Assembly: GCA_964580725.1 (NCBI GenBank)
Contig: CAZOLV010000064.1
Span: forward strand, 1 to 31,936
Length of the DNA: 31,936 bases
Reading direction: 5' to 3'
From: Amarolinea sp964580725
GTDB taxonomy: Bacteria > Chloroflexota > Anaerolineae > SSC4 > Amarolineaceae
Position numbers and translations under genes: made by a program. Shown one piece after another: positions 15,280 to 23,072 of the stretch. Every line of letters starts with the position of its first letter. The first letter of the stretch is position 1. Below the pieces are notes generated by a model, which was given only the letters and a program-made list of their open reading frames with translations, had not been told where the DNA came from and did not search any database.

Positions 15280-15606
15280 ATGACCAACTCGTTGTTCAGA
15301 AGGGGCAGAGGCCGGCGTCCGGCCGACATGGTGGTGGTGGCGGAGGCCGCCGGCGAACTGCACGCCGAAGTCATCCGCGGCATCCTGGTCAGCGCCGGCG
15401 TCCCGGCCGCCCTGCAGTACGAAAGCATGGGCACCAGCCTCTTCCCCGTCCCCAACGCCCCCCTCGGCCTGGTGCGCGTCGTCGTTGCGCCCGAATTCGC
15501 CGAAGATGCCGTGGCCATCCTTACCGCACAAACCGCCGCATATGACAGCGACGAAGAGGGCGCCGCCAGCCCCGACGCAGCCGATGACAGCCATGCAGTT
15601 GACTGA
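15280..15606 (+). CDS. DUF2007-family protein
   Basis: Encodes 108 residues with a good AAAGGAG site before ATG 15280. The core (about 17-90) has the DUF2007 pattern: ADMVVVAEAAGELHAEVIRG, then ILVSAGVPAALQYESMG, PLGLVRVVVAPEFAEDAVAI. It is a small alpha/beta fold related to PII-like or ACT-like domains and annotated as putative signal-transducing. The last 20 residues are acidic and probably disordered. The gene's 3' end overlaps the start of the DUF2723 gene, so the two are translationally linked. Biochemical function is not known for the family. Confidence 0.75.
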   Translation: MTNSLFRRGRGRRPADMVVVAEAAGELHAEVIRGILVSAGVPAALQYESMGTSLFPVPNAPLGLVRVVVAPEFAEDAVAILTAQTAAYDSDEEGAASPDAADDSHAVD

Positions 15607-17746
15607 ACGACTTCGGTCCCTCACGCGCCGTCCCGCTCTCGTGGCCGCCGCCCTGGGCCTGCTTGCCCTGCTCCTCTACCTGGCAACCCTGGCGCCCGAC
15701 ATCCCCCCCACCGACAGCGGCGAACTGATCCTGGCCGCCTGGCTGCCCGGCATCGCCCACGCCCCCGGCTTCCCCCTCTGGGTCGTGCTCGGCTGGCTCT
15801 TCAGCCATCTCCTGCCCCTCGGCAGCGTCGCCCAACGCCTCAACGCCATGTCCGCCGTCTGGGGCGCCGCAGCGGTTGGCATGACCTTCGTTATGCTGCG
15901 CCAGGCGTTCCTGCCAGAGACCGCACCTGGCCGCCGTTCCGACGCCAACGCCGCCGCGGCGCTCGGCGCAATCGGCATCCCCGCCGCCGTCGCCCTGACC
16001 TTCGCCTTTTCCCGCACCCACTGGTCATGGAGCGTCGTCGCCGAAGTCTACAGCCTGCACACCTTCCTGGTCGTCGCCATCTGTTGGCTGCTGCTGAAAT
16101 GGCGCCAGACATGGCCCGCAGAGCCAAACCGCCTGCGCGCCGGCCGTTGGCTGCTCGGCGCCGCCCTGCTTTACGGTCTTGCCCTCGGCAACCACAACCT
16201 CACCATTGGCCTGCTCGCCCCCGCCATCCTGTTCTGGCTCTGGCGCAACCGGCGCGGCCTCGACCTGCGGCTCATCGCCCTCTGTGCGCTGGCCCTCGGC
16301 CTCGGCGCACTCATCCATCTCTACCTCCCCCTGCGCGCCGCCCAGGAACCGCTGCTCAACTGGGGCGATCCGCACAACTGGCAGCGTCTCTGGTGGCACA
16401 TCACCGGCAAACAGTATCAGGTCAACATCTTTGGCGGCACACTGGCCGGCATGGCCAACGAACTTGGCGCCGGGCTGCTCCTCTGGGCGCAGCAGTTCAC
16501 CCCCCTCGCCGTGCCGCTGCTGCTCGGCGGCCTGTGGGCGCTCTGGCGACGTGACCGCCCCCTCGCCATCTTCAGCCTGCTCGTTGTCTTCTTCGGCGTC
16601 GCCTACGCCGTCGTCTACGAAATCGCCGATGACCGCGACGCCTACTATCTCGCCACCTTCGTCATGTCCACCCTCTGGCTTGCCGCTGCCTGGCACGCCC
16701 TCAGCGCCCGCCTCGCCGCTCCCAACTCCCCCCAGGCGATCTCCAACTCTCCCGTTCCTGCCAGAAAACCGTCCGCCGCCGCAGCCAAGAAAGCGCCCGC
16801 CAGCGTTCAGGAATCGGCCCCCGCGCCGCAGGCCCGCAGGAGTCCGCTTCTCCCCCTCTTGCTCCTCCTTCTCCCCCTGATCACCATCATCTTCAACTGG
16901 CGCGTCGCCGATCATCGCCATTACCTCTACCCCACCGTCTACGCCCAAAACGCCCTGCACGAGGTTGGGCCGAACGCCCTGCTCCTCACCGGCGACTGGC
17001 AGCTCTACGCCCCGCTGCTCACCATGCAGTGGGTCGAAAACCAGCGTCCCGACGTCACCGTCATAGACGTGCAGCTCTTTCAGAACCGGCCCTGGTATCA
17101 CCGCCAGCTCGCCCTGCGCGCCCCCGGCCTGCTGACCCCCTTCGCCGGCGAGGAAGAGAACTTCCTCGTCAAGCTGCGCCAGTTCGAAGCGGACGAGCTG
17201 CCCGCAGGAGATGTCGAGATCAGCCCGCGTTACACCGCCCTCTGGCAAGCCCTGTTGCGCAGCGCCTGGGCCGAGCGCCCTATCTACGCCACGCCCGACG
17301 TCATCAACCATCTGCGCCAGTTTGGCATCGAACTCAGCAACCAGGCCACGCCAGGCGACATTCTGTTGCGCCTCTGGCCCGCCCCCCTGGCCAACCCCGC
17401 GCCCCTGCCGCCGCTCACCTGGAACATTGCCCCCTTCACCGACGCGATCAGCGCCAACCGCCATCTCGATGAACCGGCGCGCAAAATTCAGCGCGTCCAC
17501 GCCACCATGGCCGTCAACCGCAGCGCCTATCACACCCGCCTGGGCGACGCCGCAGCCGCCATGGGCGATCTACAGGCCGCGGTGGCCGTCGAACCGACCA
17601 TGCTGCTGGCGCATCTGCTGCTGGCCGACTTGCAACAGCGTCAAGGCGACATCGCCGGTGCCCGGCGCTCGCTGCAGACCGCCCTGGCCCTCGACCCAAA
17701 CAACATCCAGGTGCAACAACGCCTGACCGCCCTGCCAGCGCCGTAG
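15584..17746 (+). CDS. DUF2723 polytopic membrane protein with C-terminal TPR repeats
   Basis: About 720 residues. Starts at 15584 (M-T-A-M) or 15593 are both possible. Either overlaps the DUF2007 gene by 14-23 bp and neither has a strong ribosome site, which implies translational coupling. The N-terminus carries the DUF2723 hallmarks TDSGEL (43-48), HAPGFPLW (59-66) and a WSVVAEVYSLHTF helix. About ten hydrophobic segments suggest a GT-C-like fold, and a glycosyltransferase role is inferred. A Pro/Ala/Lys-rich low-complexity loop (about residues 385-425) separates two membrane regions. The last 90 residues form two TPR-like helical pairs (HTRLGDAAAAMGDLQAAVAV, AHLLLADLQQRQGDIAGARR) likely to bind a partner. 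Pgi follows after 51 bp. Confidence 0.78.
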   Translation: MTAMQLTERLRSLTRRPALVAAALGLLALLLYLATLAPDIPPTDSGELILAAWLPGIAHAPGFPLWVVLGWLFSHLLPLGSVAQRLNAMSAVWGAAAVGMTFVMLRQAFLPETAPGRRSDANAAAALGAIGIPAAVALTFAFSRTHWSWSVVAEVYSLHTFLVVAICWLLLKWRQTWPAEPNRLRAGRWLLGAALLYGLALGNHNLTIGLLAPAILFWLWRNRRGLDLRLIALCALALGLGALIHLYLPLRAAQEPLLNWGDPHNWQRLWWHITGKQYQVNIFGGTLAGMANELGAGLLLWAQQFTPLAVPLLLGGLWALWRRDRPLAIFSLLVVFFGVAYAVVYEIADDRDAYYLATFVMSTLWLAAAWHALSARLAAPNSPQAISNSPVPARKPSAAAAKKAPASVQESAPAPQARRSPLLPLLLLLLPLITIIFNWRVADHRHYLYPTVYAQNALHEVGPNALLLTGDWQLYAPLLTMQWVENQRPDVTVIDVQLFQNRPWYHRQLALRAPGLLTPFAGEEENFLVKLRQFEADELPAGDVEISPRYTALWQALLRSAWAERPIYATPDVINHLRQFGIELSNQATPGDILLRLWPAPLANPAPLPPLTWNIAPFTDAISANRHLDEPARKIQRVHATMAVNRSAYHTRLGDAAAAMGDLQAAVAVEPTMLLAHLLLADLQQRQGDIAGARRSLQTALALDPNNIQVQQRLTALPAP

Positions 17747-17797
17747 AAGCGCACAGACCCAGTGCCCACCGCAACTCAATCGAGGAAAAAAACGATC

Positions 17798-19240
17798 ATG
17801 GACAAATTCTTCCAAGACCCCACCTGGCAAGACGAAATGCGCATTCAGGTGGACTTCAATCACCTGCTGGCCCAACGCGTCGGCGAGGCGCACGGCCTGA
17901 CCGCCGCCGACATCGAGGAAGCGGCCCCCAGGGCCGCCGCCGCCGCTGGCGCCGTCCAGGCGCAGCGCCCGCACTCCCTGCGCTGGATGGACCTGCCCTA
18001 CACCCAGGCCGGCGAGATCGAGCGCATCAAGGCCTTCGCCACCCACGCCCGCCAGACCTTCAAGAACTTCGTCGTTCTCGGCATCGGCGGCAGTGCCCTC
18101 GGCATGACCGCCCTCAAGAGCGCCCTGCTGCATCCCTGGTACAACGAACTATCCGACGCTCAGCGCGGCGGCCCGCGCATCTACGTCCTCGACAACATTG
18201 ACCCCCACTGGCTGACGACCCTGCTCGACATTCTCGACCCCGCCGAAACCTGCTTCGATGTCATTTCCAAATCGGGCAACACCGCCGAAACCATGTCGCA
18301 GTTCCTCTGGGCGCGCCAACTGCTCGTCGAACGGCTTGGCCCGGCGCGCGCCAACCGGCACATCGTCGCCACCACCGACGCCCGTTCCGGCTCGTTGCGC
18401 CCGCTGGTGGCCCAGGAAGGTTGGGAGAGTTTCACCGTGCCCGATGGCGTGGGCGGCCGCTTCAGCGTCCTCTGCCCCGTCGGACTGCTGCCCGCCGCCG
18501 TCGTCGGCATCTCCATAGACGAGCTGCTGGCCGGCGCCGCTTTTGCCGATCAACGCACCCTCACCCCAGACGTCTGGTGCAATCCCGCCCTGCTCTCGGC
18601 CCTGGCTCACCATCTGCTCGACGTGCGCAAAGGCAAGCACATCAGCGTGATGATGTCCTACGCCCAGGGCTTGCGCGACGTCGCCGACTGGTATCGCCAG
18701 CTATGGGCCGAAAGCCTCGGCAAGCGCCTTGACCGGCGCGGCCAGATCGTTCACACCGGCCAGACGCCCATCCAGGCGCTCGGCGCCACCGATCAGCACT
18801 CGCAAGTTCAACTCTACATCGAAGGACCGTTCGACAAAGTCTTCAGCTTCTTGCGCGTCGAGCGTTTCCCGCACATACTGCCCATCCCCGCCTGGCAAAC
18901 CGGTCAAAGCGCCATTGACTACCTGGGCGGGCGCACCATCGCCGAACTGCTGCAGGCTGAGGCCGAAGCGACCGCGCTCGCCCTCACCGCCGCACAGCGG
19001 CCCAATCTCACCTTCACCCTGCCCACCGTCAACGCCTTCACCGTTGGCCAGTTGTTCTACCTGCTCGAAATGCAGACCGCCTTTGCCGGCGAGTTCTACG
19101 ACGTCCAGGCCTTCGATCAGCCTGGCGTCGAAGCGGGCAAGATCGCCACCTTCGCCCTGCTCGGTCGTCCCGGCTGGGAAGCGCAACGCGCCGACATCGA
19201 ACGCCAGCGCGCCGACCGCCTCGCCCGCTGGGTGCTCTGA
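17798..19240 (+). CDS. pgi: Glucose-6-phosphate isomerase
   Basis: Encodes 480 residues. It interconverts glucose-6-phosphate and fructose-6-phosphate in glycolysis and gluconeogenesis, in the cytoplasm. Motifs: VLGIGGSALG (93-102), the phosphate-binding SKSGNTAET (157-165), VGGRFSVL (218-225), QLWAESLGK with catalytic Glu305, and GATDQHSQVQLYIEGP (329-344) with His334. The TDQHSQ block marks the shorter bacterial PGI type. ATG 17798 is preferred over GTG 17762 because it follows a GAGG ribosome site and avoids twelve extra non-conserved residues. The gene is complete. The LLM oxidoreductase follows after 32 bp in the same direction. Confidence 0.95.
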   Translation: MDKFFQDPTWQDEMRIQVDFNHLLAQRVGEAHGLTAADIEEAAPRAAAAAGAVQAQRPHSLRWMDLPYTQAGEIERIKAFATHARQTFKNFVVLGIGGSALGMTALKSALLHPWYNELSDAQRGGPRIYVLDNIDPHWLTTLLDILDPAETCFDVISKSGNTAETMSQFLWARQLLVERLGPARANRHIVATTDARSGSLRPLVAQEGWESFTVPDGVGGRFSVLCPVGLLPAAVVGISIDELLAGAAFADQRTLTPDVWCNPALLSALAHHLLDVRKGKHISVMMSYAQGLRDVADWYRQLWAESLGKRLDRRGQIVHTGQTPIQALGATDQHSQVQLYIEGPFDKVFSFLRVERFPHILPIPAWQTGQSAIDYLGGRTIAELLQAEAEATALALTAAQRPNLTFTLPTVNAFTVGQLFYLLEMQTAFAGEFYDVQAFDQPGVEAGKIATFALLGRPGWEAQRADIERQRADRLARWVL

Positions 19241-19272
19241 AGCGAGCGTCAGGAGTGATGCGGAGTGCGCTC

Positions 19273-20304
19273 ATGAAGATTGACATCGTCCTTTCATACG
19301 ATCAAGGGCTGCGCGACGCCGGATCGGCGACCCGCATGGCCGAAACGCTCGGCTTCGACGGGCTGTGGACCGCCGAAACGCAGCATGACCCCTTCCTGCC
19401 GCTGGCCCTGGCCGCCACGCAAACGCAGCGCATCGAGTTGGGCACCGCCATCGCCGTTGCCTTTGCCCGCAGCCCCGCCGCCCTGGCCTACACCGCCTGG
19501 GATCTGCAGACGCTCTGCGGCGGGCGCTTCATTTTGGGCCTCGGCACACAGGTCAAAGCGCACATCGAGCGCCGCTTCGGCATGATTTGGGATTCGCCCA
19601 CCGCCCGCCTGCGCGAGATGATCCTGGGTATGCGCGCCCTCTGGAACTGCTGGCAAACCGGCGCCCGCCTCAACTTCCGCGGCGAATACTACAAACTGAC
19701 CCTCATGTCCCCCTTCTTCAACCCTGGCCCCATCGAACACCCGCACATCCCCATCTACATCGCGGGCGTCAACAAGGGTCTTTGCCAACTGGCCGGCGAA
19801 CTGTGCGAAGGCTTTCACGTGCACCCCTTCCACTCGGTCGCCTACCTGCGCGAAGTAACCCTGCCCAACATCGCCATCGGCCTGGCCCGCAGCGGGCGCC
19901 AGCGTGAGGACATCAGCCTCTCCAGTTCCATCTTCGTCATCAGCGGCCGCAACGCCGCCGAAATGGAAGCCGCACGCCAATCCGTGCGCAGCCAGATCGC
20001 CTTCTACGCATCCACGCCCAGCTATCACAGCGTCATGGCTGTACACGGCTGGCTCGACGCCGCCGAAAAGCTCGGCATGTTGGCCGCCCGCCAGCAGTGG
20101 CAGGAAATGTCCAGTCTCATCAGCGATGACATGCTCGACGTCTTCGCCGTCACCGGCGCGCCCGACGAACTGGCGCCGCGCATCCAGGCGCGCTACGCCG
20201 GCCTGCTTGATCGCGTCAACTACTACATCCCCTTCCTCCCCGGCCAGCAGGACGACGACTGGCGCCGCGTCGCCGCCGCTTTTCATTCATACGACCAGTC
20301 GTAA
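19273..20304 (+). CDS. LLM-class (luciferase-like) flavin/F420 oxidoreductase
   Basis: Encodes 343 residues. It has the bacterial luciferase-like TIM-barrel pattern: MKIDIVLSYDQGL at the first strand, AETLGFDGLWTAETQHDPF, IELGTAIAVAFARSPAALAY, GGRFILGLGTQVKAHIERRF, and IPIYIAGVNKGLCQLAGEL. It resembles the TIGR03617 subgroup of F420-dependent oxidoreductases. F420 use is typical of that subgroup but not provable here. The start at 19273 follows GGAG (19262-19265) with a 7-base gap. Upstream GTG 19255 and ATG 19258 are in frame but have poorer spacing. Substrate is unknown, and the neighbours (pgi, nadK) suggest only general redox or sugar metabolism. Confidence 0.85.
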   Translation: MKIDIVLSYDQGLRDAGSATRMAETLGFDGLWTAETQHDPFLPLALAATQTQRIELGTAIAVAFARSPAALAYTAWDLQTLCGGRFILGLGTQVKAHIERRFGMIWDSPTARLREMILGMRALWNCWQTGARLNFRGEYYKLTLMSPFFNPGPIEHPHIPIYIAGVNKGLCQLAGELCEGFHVHPFHSVAYLREVTLPNIAIGLARSGRQREDISLSSSIFVISGRNAAEMEAARQSVRSQIAFYASTPSYHSVMAVHGWLDAAEKLGMLAARQQWQEMSSLISDDMLDVFAVTGAPDELAPRIQARYAGLLDRVNYYIPFLPGQQDDDWRRVAAAFHSYDQS

Positions 20305-20349
20305 GCACCCATGTGGGCGTCAGCACACGCCCCCAACGGAGCCTCCACC

Positions 20350-21255
20350 ATGAGTCAAACCGCTTCGAATCTCACTCCCGGTTCACCTCCCGGCCCAACG
20401 CCCGGCGCACGTCCCTTGCGGCGCATCGGCATCATGCATCACCCCCGCAAACCGGATGCGTTGCCCCTGGCCGAACAGATCGCCGGCGTCCTGCAGAACG
20501 AGTGTTGCCAGCCCGCCCTCTTCTCCGCCTGGGAAGAGCAGGAAATCAGCGCTCACATCCAAGACCTCGACCTGCTCATCACCCTCGGCGGCGACGGCAC
20601 CATCCTGCGCGCCGCCCGCCTGGGCGCTCGCAGCCAAATCCCGATTCTGGGCGTCAAACTCGGTCGCGTCGGCTTCCTGGCCGAAATCCAACCCGATCAA
20701 TGGCAGGAACCGCTGCGCCAACTCCTGGCGGGCGACTACTGGCTCGAAGAACGCATGATGCTCGACGTCGCCGTCCAACAGGACCCCAACAACAACCCGC
20801 ACCTGCACCACTATGAGGCGCTCAACGATGTCGTTCTCAGCCGCGGCAGCCTGGCCCGCATCGTGCGCATCGCCGCCTCGCTCGACGAGGGCTACGTCAC
20901 CACCTTTGCCGCCGACGGCGTCATCGTCGCCACCGCCACCGGCTGCACCGGCTACGCCCTTGCCGCCGGCGGCCCCATCCTGCCGCCCGAACTCAAGAAC
21001 ATCCTGCTGGTTCCCATTGCGCCCCATCTCAGCTTCGACCGCCCCATCGTGTTGGCGCGGGGCGCCACCGTCAGCCTGCAGGTGCACACCGATCATCAGG
21101 CCATCCTCACCGTGGATGGACAGTTCGAGATTGATTTGCGCACCGAAGATGTCGTCGTTGTTACCTCCAGCGCCCACAGCGCCTATTTCGTACGCCTGCG
21201 CGCCCGCAACTACTTCTACAAATCGCTCATCGAACGCCTGAAGTGGAATGTATGA
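20350..21255 (+). CDS. nadK: NAD kinase
   Basis: Encodes 301 residues. It phosphorylates NAD to NADP in the cytoplasm. GGDGT (80-84) is the catalytic and ATP-binding motif. GVKLGRVGFLAE (101-112), LNDVVLSRG (158-166) and DGVIVATATGCTGYALAAGG (189-208) follow in the usual order. The last block normally reads DGVIVATPTGSTAYSLSAGG. Here Pro, Ser, Ala and Ser are replaced by Ala, Cys, Gly and Ala, a divergent NAD-binding loop. ATG 20350 has GGAG eight bases upstream. The N-terminal 20 residues are Pro/Gly-rich and non-conserved. Gene start and context (LLM oxidoreductase 45 bp upstream) suggest co-transcription. Confidence 0.92.
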   Translation: MSQTASNLTPGSPPGPTPGARPLRRIGIMHHPRKPDALPLAEQIAGVLQNECCQPALFSAWEEQEISAHIQDLDLLITLGGDGTILRAARLGARSQIPILGVKLGRVGFLAEIQPDQWQEPLRQLLAGDYWLEERMMLDVAVQQDPNNNPHLHHYEALNDVVLSRGSLARIVRIAASLDEGYVTTFAADGVIVATATGCTGYALAAGGPILPPELKNILLVPIAPHLSFDRPIVLARGATVSLQVHTDHQAILTVDGQFEIDLRTEDVVVVTSSAHSAYFVRLRARNYFYKSLIERLKWNV

Positions 21256-21266
21256 ACCGCCGCAGT

Positions 21267-21290
21267 CGCGCCGGCGCCATGCCCGGCGCG
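21267..21290 (+). terminator. Possible hairpin terminator between nadK and the acyl-CoA synthetase gene
   Basis: CGCGCCGG and CCGGCGCG form a perfect 8-bp GC stem with an 8-nt loop, followed by GCGTTTCTCT. The U-tract is short and interrupted, so termination would be partial. Confidence 0.35.
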
Positions 21291-21377
21291 GCGTTTCTCT
21301 CGCTCGCCCGCACAGCGCAGCCCCTCGATGACCAGGCGACGCAGCGAGTCACGTCAGCGACGACAAAGGAAACAGTC

Positions 21378-22937
21378 ATGTCAGTGCAATCGTCGCCAGC
21401 CCACTTGAGCGCCCTTCTCAGCGCCGTCGCTGCCCGCTGGCCACAAAAAGAAGCCATCGTCTTCCAAAACACGCGCCTGACCTGGGGCGCCATCGAAGAA
21501 CAGGCGACCAATCTCGCCGCCGCCTTCATCGCCCTCGGCATACAGCCCGGCGACCGCATCGGCATCCAGTGCGCCACCCGGCCGGAATACATCATCACCT
21601 ACCTGGCCGCCATGCGCTGCGGCGCCGTCCTGGCCGGCTTCAACAGCCGCCACACCCCGCTGGAGGTCAGCAGGCTGGCCCGGCTGGCGAATCCAGTCTT
21701 GCTCGTGATGCAGGCCGAAGCCGCCCAACGGCTGCACCCCTTCCTCCCCGCCCTGGACACAGTGCGCCAGATCGTCATCATCGGTGAAGCGGTCCCCGCC
21801 ACGGCGCAGCGTTGGCGCGACCTCTGCGTCCCCGCCTCCCCTGCTGCCCTGGCCGCCCTGGCCGCACGCCAGGCGCACTTGAGCGCCGCAGATGACGCCC
21901 TGATCGTTTTCACCGGCGGCTCCACCGGCTTTCCCAAAGGCGCACGCCTGAGCCATGCCAACATCCTCAGCAACATCGAGGCCCAGGTGCGCCATCTCGA
22001 TTTCCGTCACGACGACCGCATCATCCTGCACCTGCCCATGAATCACGTCAGCGGCTCCGTATTGATCAGCATTGCCGCCCTGATGACCGGCGCGACGCTC
22101 ATCATGATGGAAGCCTTCGACCCCGTCGAAACCCTGGCGCTCGTCGCCCGCGAGCGCGTGACGATCCTGGGGCAGGTGCCCACAATGTGGGTCATGGAAT
22201 CGTTGCTGACGCAACAGTTCGACCTCTCTTCGCTGCGCATGACGATCACGGCCGGCGCGCCGACGCCCCCCGCCGCCATGCGCTGGCTGGCCTCGTTGGC
22301 CCCAATCGCCGTGCACGGCTACGGCCTGACCGAAGTCGCCGGCATGGTCACCTACACCCCGCTCGATGCGCCGGTCGAGACGCTGCTGCAATCCGTGGGC
22401 CGGGTGGCGCCCGAATTCGAACTGCGCCTGGTGGACGCGACGCAGCGCCCACTGCAAATCGGCGCCGGCGGCTTTGCCGAGGGCGAAATTGTCCTGCGCG
22501 GCGGCTGCGTCATGCAGGGCTACATTCAGGCTGACGGCGACAACGACACAGCGCTCGCCCCCGACGGCTGGCTCTACACCGGCGACCTGGGCCGCCTCGA
22601 TGCGCATGGCAACCTGCGCATCCTGGGGCGGCGCAAGGAGATGCTCATCACCGGTGGCTTCAACGTCTACCCCGCCGAAATCGAGGCCTACATCGCCGAA
22701 CATCCCCAGGTCGCCCTGTGCGCCTGTCTGGGCATCCCCGACCCCGTGATGGGCGAGTTGGGCCTGGCCTTCGTCGTGCCGCGCCCCGGACCCAATTTGA
22801 CATTGCACGAACTGCGCCTACACTGTCGGCAGGGCCTTGCGCGCTACAAGATCCCCGCCGAGTTTCGCATTCTCCCCGCCCTGCCCATGACCGATGCGGG
22901 CAAGGTGGACAAGCAGGCCCTGGCCGCGCTGATCTGA
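21378..22937 (+). CDS. AMP-forming acyl-CoA synthetase / ligase
   Basis: Encodes 519 residues of the ANL superfamily. It should activate a carboxylic acid as acyl-AMP and pass it to CoA. Motifs: P-loop FTGGSTGFPKGA (178-189), GYGLTEVAG (314-322), DGWLYTGDLG (396-405), hinge GRRKEMLITGGFNVYPAEIE (417-436) and the C-terminal GKVDKQAL with the catalytic Lys. The chain length or type of acid cannot be set; FadD-like medium/long-chain or CaiC/DltA-like variants remain possible. Start 21378 follows AAAGGAAA. A longer frame from 21243 overlaps nadK but lacks conserved sequence. It is the last gene of this plus-strand run before a 135-bp gap. Confidence 0.88.
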   Translation: MSVQSSPAHLSALLSAVAARWPQKEAIVFQNTRLTWGAIEEQATNLAAAFIALGIQPGDRIGIQCATRPEYIITYLAAMRCGAVLAGFNSRHTPLEVSRLARLANPVLLVMQAEAAQRLHPFLPALDTVRQIVIIGEAVPATAQRWRDLCVPASPAALAALAARQAHLSAADDALIVFTGGSTGFPKGARLSHANILSNIEAQVRHLDFRHDDRIILHLPMNHVSGSVLISIAALMTGATLIMMEAFDPVETLALVARERVTILGQVPTMWVMESLLTQQFDLSSLRMTITAGAPTPPAAMRWLASLAPIAVHGYGLTEVAGMVTYTPLDAPVETLLQSVGRVAPEFELRLVDATQRPLQIGAGGFAEGEIVLRGGCVMQGYIQADGDNDTALAPDGWLYTGDLGRLDAHGNLRILGRRKEMLITGGFNVYPAEIEAYIAEHPQVALCACLGIPDPVMGELGLAFVVPRPGPNLTLHELRLHCRQGLARYKIPAEFRILPALPMTDAGKVDKQALAALI

Positions 22938-22953
22938 AAATAGCCCCATACCC

Positions 22954-22968
22954 CAATCCTTTGGATTG
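22954..22968. other. Short perfect inverted repeat upstream of the helicase gene
   Basis: CAATCC-TTT-GGATTG is a perfect 6-bp palindrome, and a related GGATTG recurs at about 23012-23017. The stem is too weak for a terminator. An operator or chance occurrence is possible. Confidence 0.3.
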
Positions 22969-23072
22969 CGGTGGTCGCGCGCATACACGCACATGGTCCG
23001 CACAGTCCAGAGGATTGTGCGACATTTTCGGCGCTGATGACGCCCCGCCGATTGCAGCGAGAGTCGAGGGAT

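Noticed and set aside
16025..17533. 502-codon open frame on the minus strand
   Set aside because: It lies wholly opposite the DUF2723 gene, is low-complexity Gly/Glu/Val-rich as expected of an antisense frame in GC-rich DNA, and shows no motif or ribosome site.
21381..22808. 475-codon open frame on the minus strand
   Set aside because: It is antisense to the acyl-CoA synthetase gene, whose motifs are complete; the composition is shadow-like.
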